Counted from the stretch's first letter, positions 1 through 10,839 are shown. The stretch: DNA of 64,000 bases from Okapia johnstoni (GCA_024291935.2 CM044310.1:84690713-84754712); one strand, 5' to 3'. Notes: a model not told the origin generated them from the sequence alone. Program-made: numbers and translations.

Positions 1-530
1 AAAACTCATTTTAATGAACTTACTTTCTACCTATCCCCAGAAATTAAAAAATCACTGAAGTGATTTGTAACATTGTCTCTGGCATTGATGTGTTTATTCC
101 ATTTGAAGGTGTTTTTTAAACAAAATAGGCAGCCACAGAAGATCATTGTTTTTTCTCAGAACCCAAAGTTTGACATGCTGATGCAAACAACCTTTGCAGG
201 ATTAAGTTGATCAGAAGTCTGTGCTGTGATGACATTTTAATGCCTGATCGGGACAGAACTGTTCTTAGCAATTTGCTTGGAAGGAGGAGGGGGGAGAAAT
301 GGGAGGACGCTTTTTACAATCCATCTTGGCTTATCTTCAGCTTGCATGTCATTCCTGCAAAGGCTGAGAACAATGAGCAGCGGGCTGCAGAGGGTGGCGA
401 AAGTCAAGCGCAGCCTTGAACGCCTCCCCTGGAAGGCTCCATTGGATTAGGTGAACTCAGGCCGCACTGACTGCCTGGCTGCAGAGTAACCAGTGTTTCT
501 GTTATCCACTGTGACGCTGACGTTGATTTT
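1..530. other. Unique, locally GC-richer non-repeat sequence
   Basis: No interspersed repeat is recognisable here. Bases 270-480 are clearly more GC- and CpG-rich than their AT-rich surroundings. They hold a 25-codon frame (373-450) with an adequate start context, which I do not recognise. The frame is followed by AG/GTGAAC, a donor-like string, but an in-frame TAG sits directly before that GT, so it does not make a convincing first exon. A conserved noncoding element or distal promoter remnant is possible. A T-run at 526-542 ends the segment. Confidence 0.35.
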
Positions 531-669
531 TTTTTTTTTTTTGTGTTTTTCCATTTGTATTTATTTCAAAGAATGTCCCCAGATGGGCTGCACACCTCAA
601 AACATGCAGAACTACCCAGTGAATGTGAAATGTGTGTTTTCCCAAAAATGTGTAAGACTTAAGACCTTG

Positions 670-870
670 GGTTCTAGAATCAGAAAATTTTGAATGAGAT
701 TCTGGTTTCTCATATTTCTGGCCGTGTGTCCTTGGGCAATTTCCCTGACCATGTTAAGACTTACTTTTCTCATCTGCTGAGTGGGGTTATTAATGCCTAC
801 CTCGTCCAATTATTGATGGGACCAAAGGCAATAGACTTAGCACAGGGCCCACCTCACAGTAATACCAACA
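670..870 (+). repeat. MIR SINE
   Basis: The ancient tRNA-derived MIR is recognised by its conserved core order: GGTTCTAGAATC, then GTGTCCTTGGGCAA, then a TTCTCATCTG-like block, then TTATTAATGCCTACCT, and an end with TAGCACAGGGCC. The copy is diverged and lacks clear target duplications, as expected for a family inactive since early mammals. Confidence 0.75.
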
Positions 871-1239
871 GCAGAAGTTTTCAAGTGTTATTTATCTCAA
901 ACTTAATCATTTTTAAATTGTACAGGCTGCTTTTTATGTCAATGGCCACTTCCAAATTCTCTCATCGAGTCTGGATCTTGGTTATAAGGAAATTTGCTCC
1001 AGGTACTTATGGTTTCTTGGAATATCCCATTTGAAAGTATATCTTTCAATGTGAGTGCCACAGCATCTTAATTCAGAGAAGGTAAAATACTTAGCTAGGA
1101 AATATGGAATGTAAATGCTATGGGTCTGAAAACACTAGTGTACCCATGAATCTCACCCTGAGAGCTCTCAAAACACCAAGGCTTTTTCTCTTCCAGCAGC
1201 AAATTTCAAAACCATGACAATAACAACAGTCACTTTGGT
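871..1239. other. No recognisable feature
   Basis: AT-rich unique sequence. I see no gene, RNA or repeat here. Confidence 0.5.
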
Positions 1240-1475
1240 TGTACATGTGAGGCATTTACTGTGTCCCAGGCACTGTATCATAGCCCTTTCCAAGCCATAA
1301 CTCATCTAATCATCACCACAATCCTCCAAGGCAGTTACTAGTTGCATCCCCTTTTACAGATGGAGAAACTGGCTCAGGGAGGTCCAGTCACTTACCCAAA
1401 CTAGGAAGTGATTAAGCAAGGATTCAAACCCAAGTCAGGCTATTTCTACAGCCCATGGCTTTAACCCTTCTGAAG
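1240..1475 (-). repeat. MIR SINE, reverse orientation
   Basis: The reverse complement of the MIR core is visible. CCCAGGCACTGTAT is followed by AACTCATCTAATCATC, then CCCCTTTTACAGATGG, AGTCACTTACCCAAA and GGATTCAAACCCAAG, in the order expected for a nearly full-length minus-strand copy. Confidence 0.85.
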
Positions 1476-1586
1476 TAAAAACATAAGATAGTGGTCACTC
1501 ACGTTCTGTTCCTTCCCTTAGAAGTCTTTTTTGCTCCTGCTGGCATTGGAGAGTTCACACAGCACCTCTCACCCCTCGTGCGTGCG

Positions 1587-1795
1587 TGCATAATAGCTCA
1601 GTGTGTCTGACTCTGCGACCCCATGGACTGTAGCCCAACAGGCTCCCCTGTCCATAGGATTTCCCAGGCAAGAATACTGAAGTGGGTTGCCATTTCCTCC
1701 TCTAGGGGATCTTCCCGACCCAGGGATGGAACCTGTGCCTCCTATGTCTCCTGCATTGCAGGCCAATTCTTTACTTGCTGAGCCATCGGGCAAGA
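1587..1795 (-). repeat. Bov-tA SINE, minus strand
   Basis: This is a ruminant SINE made of a tRNA-Glu-derived head and a BovB-related body. In plus orientation the tail comes first (GACTCTGCGACCCCATGG), then the body (GGATTTCCCAGGCAAGA, GGGTTGCCATTTCC), then the tRNA head in reverse (GACCCAGGGATGGAACC, GAGCCATCGGG). Presumed to have been mobilised in trans by BovB enzymes. Confidence 0.95.
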
Positions 1796-1867
1796 TCCTT
1801 CTCATTCCTCATGTTGGCACAATTCCACTTTAAGGAGCCCATTTGTTTTTTTTCAAGTTTTTTTTTT

Positions 1868-2044
1868 TTTTTAATGTGGACTATTTTTAAAGACTTTATT
1901 GAATTTGGTACAGTGTTGCTTCTGTTTTATGTATTGATGTTTGGCCCTAAGGAGCATAGCATTTTAGCTGCCCAATAAGGGATTGAACACACAACCCCCG
2001 TATTGGAAGGTGAAGTCCCAACCGCTGGACCATCAGGAAAGCTC
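1868..2044 (-). repeat. CHR-2 type SINE, minus strand
   Basis: The right half is the reverse of the CHR-2 tRNA-like head (GGATTGAACACACAAC, GAAGTCCCAACCGCTGGACCATCAGGAA). The left half is the A/T-rich tail read in reverse (T-run at 1858-1873, then TTTTTAAAGACTTTATTG). Cetartiodactyl SINE, diverged. Confidence 0.75.
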
Positions 2045-2085
2045 CTAAGGAGCCCATTCTAAAGCTACTGTTGTTATTGTTGTTT

Positions 2086-2200
2086 CAATGCTCGGTCATG
2101 TTCAACTCTTTTGCAACTCATGCCGTGTAGCCCAGGCTCCAGGATCCCAACCTAGGGATCGAATCTGCGTCTTTGCCACTGAGCCACCTGGGAAGCCCTC
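2086..2200 (-). repeat. Bov-tA SINE with large internal deletion, minus strand
   Basis: The tail (GGTCATGTTCAACTC, CCGTGTAGCCCAGGCTCC) joins directly to the reversed tRNA head (CAACCTAGGGATCGAA, GAGCCACCTGGGAAGCC). The central body of about 70-90 bases is missing. Confidence 0.85.
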
Positions 2201-2205
2201 TAAGG

Positions 2206-2440
2206 TGACTGTGCTGTGCTGTGCTGTGCTAAGTGGCTTCAGTCGTGTCCGACTCTTGGCAACCCTATAGGCTTTAGCCTGCCAGGCTCCTCTGTCCATG
2301 GGATTCTCCAGGCAAGAATACTGGATTGGGTTGCCTTGCCCTCCTCCAGGGAATCTTCCTGAGCCAGGGATCGAAACTGCATCTCTTACATCTCCTGCAT
2401 TGGCAGGTTGGTTCTTTGCCACTAGCGTCACCTGGGAAAT
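2206..2440 (-). repeat. Bov-tA SINE, minus strand, with TGCTG tail repeat
   Basis: A near full-length copy abutting the previous one. It starts with a short TGCTG tandem tail (2210-2230), followed by CTTCAGTCGTGTCCGACTC, the body, and the reversed head ending CACCTGGGAAATC. With 1587-1795, 1868-2044 and 2086-2200 it forms a run of four minus-strand SINEs. Confidence 0.95.
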
Positions 2441-3509
2441 CTCTAAAAGGACTATCTTTAGGCAAAAGAATGACTCCAGTGGTAGGAACATTTGGCTTTG
2501 AAGGAATACATTCCCTTCTCCATTTCTAAGATTTCAATACACAGTGTTCAGGCACTGTGGTGATTGACCAAGTTACTAAAAAGATGGTCTCTGCTTTCAA
2601 GGAGTTCCCTTTTAAAAGCAAACGCACAAATGGAAAGCCCCTTATTCACAGATATCCCACAATGTGGAGGGAAATATCCCACAAGTATTGCAGTGAAGAA
2701 AACCTTTTCTTCCCAATGTTCACCTTCGCTCAGCACAAGTAATTAATTTCATAGCTAGAAAACCTCCCACCTATCTGGCCTGGAGACCCCATCTCTAGCT
2801 CAAACTAGACAATAACCAAGTGATAATCAAAAGATCAAAAATTCATGATTTAAACCCCTCTTCACTGTGAAAAAAGAACATTCATATTTATTTATTCCTT
2901 ATTGAAAAAAAAAGATTTCATTTGTAACTCTAAAAGAATTCATAGTTTCTTTAGGCCATTGTTCTGATTTGGAGCAATTCATCACAGAGTGATAACATGC
3001 TGATGATGTGTTACACTAATACATCCTTACATTGGTAATGCTCTAATGATCTGGCAGGCTCCTAAATCACCAGAGAGCTGTCACTCCCGTGATGTGTTAC
3101 TCAGAGATACGGCTCTGATCGGAGAAAGGCATCCAAGAACTCAACAATGGGAGAATTATATTTTTTGACTTCAGAATTTCTTGGCTATAAATAATAACCT
3201 CTTTCACGGAAAACAGAAAACTCAGCCTGAAACCGGGAGAAGCAGCAAAATTTCTTATATGTTTGAGTACACCAGAGATACCAAGATAAGCATATAGATT
3301 TAGTGGCCTTGGCTGTGTGATAGAGGAGGCCAGTGATAAGAAAATTTCTGAAGTATCAATGGGGTTGCTGAATGTGTTCCTGAAAGGTAATCAGTTGGGT
3401 GCTTACGGATCCATTTGTCAGTCATGTGGATTTCATCAGTGCCCTAAAATAAACAGTGTAAAAACCTGAGTCAAGAGAAAAATGACAGAGTAAGGAGAGA
3501 GGTACCCTC
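2441..3509. other. No recognisable feature
   Basis: AT-rich unique sequence with an A-run at 2905-2913. I see no gene or identifiable repeat. A heavily decayed ancient repeat cannot be excluded by eye. Confidence 0.4.
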
Positions 3510-3850
3510 TTCAGTGCTGTTGGCAGGAGAGTAAATTGATATAACCTTTCAGAGGGCAGTTGGGCAATATCTATCAAAACTTAAAGCATGCATATTCTGG
3601 GCCAAGCAATTTCATTTCTAAAAATCTATCTTGCAGACATTCACACATGTACAGAGAATATGGGTGTGTAAGAACATTTACTGCAGCAACTATTGCAACT
3701 GAAAAAAAAAGAATGGAAACAACCTAAATACTCATCAGTAGTGGAGTGTTTAACTACATCATTCATGCAGTGTTCATTCTATGAAGTTTATGTGGCCATT
3801 TCAAATTATGATGTGGATCAATGGCTTTGAAAGTGTTGCAGAGACTTGTA
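3510..3850 (+). repeat. Old L1 (L1M-type) 3' region fragment
   Basis: The sequence follows the standard order of the L1 ORF2 end and 3' region: GGCAGTTGGGCAATAT, GCCAAGCAATTTCATTTC, ACATTTACTGCAGCAA, GGAAACAACCTAAATAC and a diverged 'on-screen' block. The A-run and heavy divergence fit an ancient mammalian L1. Confidence 0.7.
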
Positions 3851-3854
3851 GAGC

Positions 3855-4020
3855 TGTGGTTGTCAGCTTCTTTGTAGACCACTTGGAGATTCACCTAGGG
3901 AGGTAATAAAGAACATAGAGTCCCAAGCTCATTGAAGGAGAATCAGATCTGAACCTCTGTATTTCCATCAGGGTCTCCAGCTGGTGATGAAATACACTGA
4001 AACAAAAGAACCACTTTTCT
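3855..4020. mobile_element. MER5-like hAT DNA-transposon remnant
   Basis: The order resembles MER5-type nonautonomous hAT elements: a TTGGAGATTCACCTAGG block, GAGAATCAGATCTGAAC, then CAGGGTCTCCAGCTG, and a terminal segment AAAGAACCACTTTTC. Divergence is high and the terminal inverted repeats are poor, so orientation is left open. Confidence 0.45.
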
Positions 4021-4094
4021 GGAATACCTTTAGGCATTGGACACTCTGGACCCTCTCCCTAGCCTCACTGTGTTTGTGGATGTGTATTTTTACT

Positions 4095-4435
4095 TTGTTA
4101 CTGTTCAGTCACTAAGTCAAGTCTGACTCTTTGTAATCCCATGGACAGCAGCATGCCAGGCTTCCCTGTCCTTCACTATCAAGTCAGTGATGCTATCCAA
4201 CCATCTCATCCTCTGTTGTCCCCTTCTCCTCTTGCCCTCAAATCTTTCCCAGCATCAGGGTCTTTTCCAATGAGTCGGCTCTTTGCATCAGGTGGTCAAA
4301 GTATTGTAGCTTCAGCTTCAGAGTCAGTCCTTCCAATGAATATTCAGGGTTGATTTCCTTTAGAACTGACTGGTTTGATCTCTTTGCTGTCCAAGGGAAA
4401 CTCAAGAGTCTTTTCCAGCACCACTTTACTTAGGT
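4095..4435 (-). mobile_element. BovB LINE 3'-end fragment, minus strand
   Basis: The minus strand of the BovB 3' end is recognised by GTTCAGTCACTAAGTCAAG, GTCTGACTCTTTGTAAT, CATCTCATCCTCTGTTGTCC, CCAGCATCAGGGTC and TTTGCATCAGGTGGTCAAAG. It is a 5'-truncated copy holding only the last part of the reverse-transcriptase ORF plus the 3' end. No intact frame remains. Confidence 0.9.
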
Positions 4436-4519
4436 AGGGCTTTGCAAGAGATTTTCTTACAAGGTTGCTTTAAACAGGTTTGAAAACAATCCTATAGAAA
4501 GGTAGTTAAAATTATTGAG

Positions 4520-4935
4520 TCTTTATACTGTACTTTACAGTCATTCTCATTTAATCCTTATAGCAACACAATGAATTAGGTCATATTGCTATCACAATTA
4601 GATGCTTCCTTGGTGGCTCAGTGGAAAAAACTCTGCCTGCAGTGCAGGAGATGCAAGTTAAATCCCTGGGTCAGGAAGATACCCTGGAGAAGGAAAGGGG
4701 AACCCACACCAATATTCTTTCCTGGATAATCCCATGGACAGAGGAGCCTGGAGGGCCATAGTCAATGGGGCTGCAAGACTCAGACAAAACTTAGTGACTG
4801 AACCACCACCACCACCACTATCCCAATTGGCAGATTAGGGGCACTAAGAGGATAATTCAATTCCTCAAGATTAGCACAGCTAGTAATTCTGGAGTAGGGG
4901 CATGAACCCAAGCAGTGTGGTTTTAGAGCCTGAGT
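4520..4935 (-). repeat. MIR SINE split by a Bov-tA insertion
   Basis: Reversed MIR motifs lie on both sides of the inserted SINE: CATTTAATCCTTATAGC on the left; GGCAGATTAGGGGCAC, AGATTAGCACAGCTAG and GGCATGAACCCAAGC on the right. The two halves are collinear and are restored to one element when 4600-4819 is removed. Confidence 0.8.
4600..4819 (+). repeat. Bov-tA SINE inserted in a MIR
   Basis: Full-length element: CTTCCTTGGTGGCTCAG head, TTAAATCCCTGGGTCAGG, body, and tail ending in ACC repeats (4801-4819). Flanking target duplications ATCACAATT (4591-4599) and ATCCCAATT (4820-4828) differ at one base. Confidence 0.95.
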
Positions 4936-5504
4936 GAACTGCTTTCTGACTCCAATGGGTATGTAAACCCACACATTTGTTGACTTGGAAATGGGCCCAC
5001 AATATATGGGGTTTTTGAGAAGCAAGCTAATAAACAACATGTGCAATAGGATACCACTTTATTATATATTCACAGGAAGGGATGGATGTGAAAAGAAAAA
5101 AAAAATGAAGCTATATCCAAAATGAAGAAAATCAGAAGCATGGATCAGCCAGCCAGATAACGTGTTCTAAAGATTCTGAATTTGATATACTCTATTATCA
5201 AACAGGCACAATAATGAATCTTTCTCAAGTTGCACATGGGTGAATTGCCCTAAGGAAGCACATATGTACTGAAGCATTTGTGTATGCATAGCCCACATTC
5301 TTGAGACTGAAATGTGTTGGTTTCAGGGTCCCATTGAGGAAGGAGACCCTGTGTAAGCTCCATGAAAGCAAAGTCTTGCTCCTCCTGTATCTTCAGAGCC
5401 TACTCACTGGAAGGCACTACAGTACATGATCCATAAACAGTTATGGAAGGAATAAGTGAGTATTGTAACTACAGAATACTTTTCTTGAAGGTTATGCGGC
5501 TGTA
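4936..5504. other. No recognisable feature
   Basis: AT-rich unique sequence with an A-rich patch at 5090-5105. No gene or repeat could be supported. Confidence 0.4.
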
Positions 5505-6850
5505 TTGACAAGAATTTTTTCTGCATTTTAAGGCTATTTTTTAGAGCAGTTTGAGATTCACAGAAAAATTGAGAAGAAGTTGCAGAGATTTCTTGCAGAC
5601 CCTCTGCCCACACATATGCATAATCTTTCTCATTAGCAATACCCTAATTGGTGAGAGTTTACTGTTGATGCTATATATTCTGCAGGTTTGGACAAGTATA
5701 TAATGACACATGGGCTTCCCAGGTAGCTCAGTGGTAAAGAATCTGTCTGCCAAGCAGGAGATGCAGGTTCAACCCCTAGGTTGGGAAGATACCCTGGAGA
5801 AGGAAATGGCAACCCATTCCTGTATTTTTGCCTGGGGAATCTCAAGGACAGAGGAGCTGGTGGACTACAGTCCACAGGGTCTCAAACAGTTGAACACAAT
5901 GTAGTGACTGAAACAACGACAACATTAATGACACAAATCCACCATTAGAGTATCATACATAGAGTATCATAAGAGCATTTTCACTGCCCAAAAAATCCTT
6001 TAGGCTTTGCCTGTTCATCCCGCCTTCATCCCTAACTCCTCGCAACCACTGATCCTTTTACCTTCTCCATATACTTTTGCCTTTTCCAGAATGTCATATA
6101 GTTGGACTGATGCAGTAGGTGGCCTTTTCATATATGCCTCTCACTTAGTAATATAGATTTAAGTTTCCTCCAAGTCTTTTTATGTCTTGATAGCTCATTT
6201 CTTTTGGACTGAATAATATTCAATTGTCTGTGTATATCCGTTTATTCATTCACCTACTGAAGGAAACCTGGGTTGTTTCCAAGTTTTGGTAACTATGAAT
6301 AAAGCTTCTAAAAATATTGTGTTCCAGTTTTGATGTGGTTCTCAGTTTTTTACTCCTTTAGGTAAATTCTAAGGAGAGAAATTTTTGGATCATATGGTTA
6401 AGAGTATGTTTAGTTTTGTGAGAAACTCCCAAACTGTCTTTCAAAGTGTCTATACCATTTCACATTCCCACCACCAGTGAATGAGAGTTCCTGTTGCTCC
6501 ATATCCTTGCCAGCATTTGGTATTGTCAGTATTCTAGATTTTGGCCATTCTGATAGATGTGTAGTGGTGTCTCGTTCTAATTTGCATTTCCCTGATGATA
6601 TATGATGTGAAGCATCTTTTCATATGCTTATCTTCCAATGGTAGATCTTCTCTGGTGAAGTATTTGTTAAGGTCTCTGGCTGATTTTTCAACTGGATTGT
6701 TTTCTTACTGTTGAGTTTTAAGAGCTATCTGTGTATTTTGGATAACAATCCCTTATCAGATGTGCCTTTTGCAAATACTTTCTCCCAGTCTGTGGATCGT
6801 CTTTTCATTCTCTAGATAGTATCTTCTACATAACAGTTGGCGAAATTTTT
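5505..6850 (-). repeat. L1 LINE 3' portion, minus strand
   Basis: A long, diverged L1 read on the minus strand. It contains the reversed landmarks GATAGCTCATTTCTTTT, CATTCACCTACTGAAGG, GTTTCCAAGTTTTGG, AATTTGCATTTCCCTGATGA, AGCATCTTTTCATATGC and ATCAGATGTGCCTTTTGCAAATA, in the order expected for the ORF2 end and 3' region. Stops in all frames make it noncoding. A Bov-tA sits inside it. Confidence 0.85.
5711..5925 (+). repeat. Bov-tA SINE inserted in L1
   Basis: Full-length copy with an exact 10-base target duplication TAATGACACA at 5701-5710 and 5926-5935. This fixes both edges and shows it is younger than the surrounding L1. Confidence 0.97.
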
Positions 6851-7245
6851 TAATCACAAGTTTGCCATAGGCATGATAAAAGCTTTCTTGCCTTTGTTTA
6901 AATCACCTAATCTAGATAAATCTCCCTACTGTTTGTTTTTTTTTTTTAAGAATCAACAGATAGAATGGAATTGAACTCACTCAAGAGCCAAGGGAGAAGT
7001 GACACAAAAGAAGTAGCAGATGGTTCTCCTGTCTTCCTGAAACTTATAAGTTCTTACCAGAATGAGAAAACATAATGACAAAAAGTTTACAAGTCACATG
7101 TTAGAATACATAGTGTAGGCTGAGTTAAAGGAAAAGGAGGAGTCTAAAATAGCCACAAAAGACATAAAGTTTTAACTGGAGTCTATAAAAATAATTTGCA
7201 TTAGCCAAGAATATTAGTAGATTTTCTATCTATAGTATCTAGACC
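6851..7245. other. No recognisable feature
   Basis: Unique sequence with a T-run at 6936-6947. The L1 may extend a little further left in decayed form. Confidence 0.35.
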
Positions 7246-8060
7246 AGTGACTCTCATTCACTGAGTAATGCATACTAATGAACCATCAATCTGGCACAGA
7301 GAAACAACCAGATTTTGCTGAATGTGACATTTTTTGAATGGGGGCACAGCTGAAAAAGGATACAGTTGCAGTAGCATCTGTTTGATGGACAGTTCAGCTG
7401 AGCAGGCAGGAAAACATAGAGGATGGCTTCCCTGGTAGCTCAGCTAGTAAAGAATCCGCCTGCAATGTTGAAGATCCCAGTTTGATTCCTGGGTGGGGAA
7501 GCTCCCCTGGAGGAGGGTATGGCCAATATATCCAGTGGATAGTCACCCACTCCAATATCCTTGTGACTCAGATGGTAAAGAATCCACCTGCAATTGGGGA
7601 AACCTGGATTTGATCTCTGGTTGGGAAGATCCCCTGGAGGAGGGTATGGCAACCCACTCCAGTATTCTTGCCTGGAGAATCTGCATGGACAGAGGAGCCT
7701 GGCGGGCTACAGTCCATGGGGTCCCAAAGAGTCGGACACGACTGAGCAACTAAGCACAGCATATAACCTACTGTGAATGAAGAGTCAAGTATAAGGTCAA
7801 ATGGGCAAGAGCTTTGGGGTACTTAAGAGAGTACCGTCAAGGCAGTAAACAACTCTACTCAAATAGCAGGGTGGTGTGGAAGAGTGACTACTAATCGCTT
7901 TATAAACACTGGGAGATATTGTGACACCATGGTTGATGACATTGTAATCATTCCCAATTTGTTTAAATGTTGTTTTTGAGTCTCCTAATCACTTCAAGAG
8001 GTCTGCCAAAATTCTAATATTTAAAAGTGTGCCATGAATCCCCAAAGTCTGAGAACCACT
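7246..8060. mobile_element. Possible hAT-type DNA transposon remnant carrying Bov-tA SINEs
   Basis: Bases 7246-7262 (CAGTGACTCTCATTC) and the reverse complement of 8040-8056 (CAGTGGTTCTCAGAC) form imperfect inverted ends of the hAT/MER type. About 470 bases of non-SINE sequence lie between them once the SINEs at 7427-7767 are discounted. The interior is not recognised, so this rests mainly on the ends. Confidence 0.3.
7427..7767 (+). repeat. Bov-tA SINE with partial tandem duplication
   Basis: A first unit (7427-7560) runs from the tRNA head to the CACTCCAATATCC body motif. It then jumps back to a second head (CTTGTGACTCAGATGG) at about 7559. The second unit continues through the whole body to the GTCGGACACGACTGAGCAAC tail. 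The second unit lacks the first few head bases, which points to an internal duplication rather than two insertions. Confidence 0.9.
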
Positions 8061-8219
8061 GATTTACATCCTCTCCCACTCATATTTTCTGTTTCATTTT
8101 ATAGTTTTGCACTTAGGACACAGGATTTTAGTAATACTAAGCAAAATCATTTGGGGGCTGTGGAATTTTATGATTACCTGCAGTTGTTTAAGTTGGGAAG
8201 ATACTTTCTAAAAATAACT

Positions 8220-8421
8220 TTTTATTTTGAAAGAGTTTAAAACTCACACGAAATCACAAGACTATTAAAGTGTTCCCACATACGCTCCACCCAGTTCCAC
8301 CCAAAGATTACATTTTGTATAACCGTAAATGTCATCAAAACCAAGAAACTGACATTGGTTGAACTGACAATCCTTTGACTCAGGTTGTACTGTTTATTTT
8401 TACACACAGTATTTTTCAAGT
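8220..8421 (-). repeat. Possible old L1 fragment, minus strand
   Basis: Motifs such as GTTCCCACATACGCTCCACCC and AAGATTACATTTTGTATAAC resemble the reversed 3' region of ancient L1M elements. Divergence is high and the assignment is tentative. Confidence 0.3.
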
Positions 8422-8422
8422 A

Positions 8423-8930
8423 CAGACAGTCCCCACCTTACAATGGTTCAACTTATGATTTTTTGACTTTACAATGTTGCAAAAGCAATACAAATTCAGT
8501 AAAAGCCATACTTTAAATTTTGAATTTGGATCTTTTCCCAGGCTAGCCATATGTAGTACAATCTTCTCTTGTGATGCTGGGCAGTGGCAGCAAGTCACAG
8601 CTCCCAGTCAGACATGCAATCATGGTGGTAAACAACTGATACACTTAAAACAATTCTGTACCCATAGGACCATTTCCTTTTTCACTGTTAGTATAATATT
8701 CAATAAATTACATGAGATATTCAGCACTTTATTACAAAACAGACATCATATTAGATGATTTTGCCCAACTGCAGGCTAATGTGTTTTGAGCACATTTAGA
8801 GTGCCAGTCTAAGCTACGATGTTCAGTAAGTTAGATGCATTAAATGCATTTCAACATGATATTTTCCACTTCCGATGGGCTTGTTGGGATGTAACTCCGT
8901 CATAAGTCAAGAAAAATAGGTCTACAGGTA
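8423..8930. mobile_element. DNA-transposon-like element with terminal inverted repeats
   Basis: The left end CCCCACCTTACAATGGTTCAAC and the right end read in reverse (CTTGACTTATGACGGAGTTAC) are imperfect inverted repeats. Both sides abut TA dinucleotides, as for Tc1/mariner-class insertions. The interior (GCCCAACTGCAGGCTAATG, GATGCTGGGCAGTGGCAGC) matches a mammal-wide repeat whose family name I cannot give with certainty. Confidence 0.55.
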
Positions 8931-9482
8931 GTCTACAGAATATTTATTTATAAATAAATTAACCAGACTTTTTAACTTTGAAACATTTGAGACATTTAAC
9001 TCAGTATGTTAACTCACTTGGCAAAAGTGAGTATAAAAGTTTAGTTTGGGTATCTGAAATTTAGAAAGCAATATATAAAGCATAATCATCTAGTATATAT
9101 TAAGCATTGAACTAGTAATCAGAGACACCAATAGTGCCTTCATGCACTTCACAGTACAGGGGGAACAACAAACCAGCAAATGGCATTAGTAACATAGCAA
9201 GAAATATTCTGTGGTGCTTACTAGGAAATGCATGGGAACACAGAAGGAAAGACATCCAACCTGGGTTTGGAAAGTCATAGAAGGTTTTATAGAGCAAGGT
9301 GAAACCTGAAAATTACATAGGAGCCAGCCAGATACAAGAGGGGTGGGAAAGACTTTCGAGGCAACCTGTGCTAAGACCCAGAGGTGAGAAAGATCATGAT
9401 CTACCTACAGGACAGACAGAAGTTTTGTTAGTGGAGCCCAGCACAGGAGATGAGATATTAACCCCACAGGAGGGCAATTAAC
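8931..9482. other. No recognisable feature
   Basis: Unique AT-rich sequence. It includes a short TTTATTTATAAATAAATT palindromic patch near 8941-8958. No gene was found. Confidence 0.4.
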
Positions 9483-9483
9483 T

Positions 9484-9540
9484 AAGGGGTCGCAAAGAGT
9501 CGAACTCGACCGAGCACACACACGCACACACGCACACAAG
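9484..9540 (+). repeat. Bov-A tail fragment with CA-type microsatellite
   Basis: Only the SINE 3' end is present (GGGGTCGCAAAGAGTCGAAC, GACCGAGC), followed by CACACACG repeats to 9538. Confidence 0.8.
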
Positions 9541-10839
9541 TTACTGTATTAATATGCCTATACTGACCATTATTAGTGACATCCTTAGAGCTGGTTTTTA
9601 CCATGAAGTCCTCAATTACACTTTTTTTTCCCTAGGTTGATTTACTGTTGTTATTCTCACAGTTTTGTTAACTGTTCCTATTGTTTGGGTTTGGATTTTG
9701 TTCTAGCTTTTTTCATTAATTTCAGCTTGGGGGTCATCTTGGGCACACTGGGTAGATGGGAACTGAGGTCTGGAGATAGGTGTGTTGTTTGTCTATGGTG
9801 TGGATACAGAGAGGAGTAAGGAAAGGGGCTTGCCTTTGAAAAAGCAATTAGCCTAGAGGGATAATGGAAATGGCACTTGCAGTAGTACAGATAGTTCAAT
9901 AGTATGCAAATAGCGGGGGAGGGTGTAAATCAAAGAGCACCGCACATCTATCCTCCAGCCACATTAAGCCTCAGGTATGTTTTGTCTAAATTCAAGAGTG
10001 ACTATAAAATATTTGAATTAAAAATATATATATATTTGAATTAATTGTCATTATTTGAAAATTAGGAACTTCTTCAAAATCTATATTTCAGGCTTCTCTT
10101 GAAAAATAGAAAGTTTTTGCCACACTGGACTTGTCTGTCATTCCATATGACGGTAACTGGCCAGAGCTGCTGGGTAGCTACTGCGCATGCGTCACAGGAC
10201 TTCTGCCTCCTCTCTGCCCCGCTGTTTCACACCCCACTTCCATCACTCATTCATGTTATTTTGCCGGGCCCCCATAGACAGTGAGGCTAATCACCCATAG
10301 TGTGAATGCATAGGAAAGTGTCATGAAGGCTGCGCCCCATACCTCAATAGAGATTACCTATGAGAAGGGTCATGGAATGGAGAGACATTCTATCTTCCAA
10401 TTTATATCTACATTTTTGAAGATTTTAGAACAAGAATGTTTTATTACTATAACATTACACAAAAATTACAGTTTTTAAATCCATCAAAAACTGCAATTAT
10501 TTGCGTATACTTCCAATTTATGGCTATGCAGACAAGCCAATTTTACTATGAAGATTTTTAAAATAATCCCCTTCATCTTAAAAGAAGTTTGGATGAGATG
10601 AATCTGTTAGTCCTCCTAGCTCTGGGAGCCTATGCTTTATGACAGTAAATTCTCTCAAACAGCTGTTGTTTTTTAAATAACTAATTAGCACTACCATGCC
10701 TGGCTACTGAAATTAATTGGGGGGAAAAAAGTCTAGCAATGAATTATTTCAACCCATGTGGTGATTTCTTTATTATGGGTTATCTCTGAACTTCTAATGT
10801 GAATGTTTTATTATAAAAATAATGACAATATCCATTAAA
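9541..10839. other. Unique sequence without identifiable gene
   Basis: No repeat of a known family was recognised. Contents are a short TA microsatellite at 10023-10036, an isolated CpG-bearing patch at 10150-10280, and an AT-rich homeodomain-type patch (TAACTAATTAGC) near 10678. Confidence 0.4.
10182..10194. promoter_or_regulatory. NRF1-like palindromic motif
   Basis: TGCGCATGCGTCA contains the alternating GCGCATGCG palindrome bound by NRF1. It lies in otherwise CpG-poor DNA and not in a CpG island, so function is uncertain. Confidence 0.2.

Noticed and set aside
373..450. 25-codon frame followed by AG/GTGAAC, considered as a first exon
   Set aside because: An in-frame TAG directly precedes the putative donor, and I could not match the peptide to any protein.
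7559..7620. tRNA-like heads of Bov-tA and CHR-2 SINEs as tRNA genes
   Set aside because: They keep B-box-like words (GGTTCGATCC) because the SINEs derive from tRNA, but they are fused to SINE bodies and cannot fold as full tRNAs.
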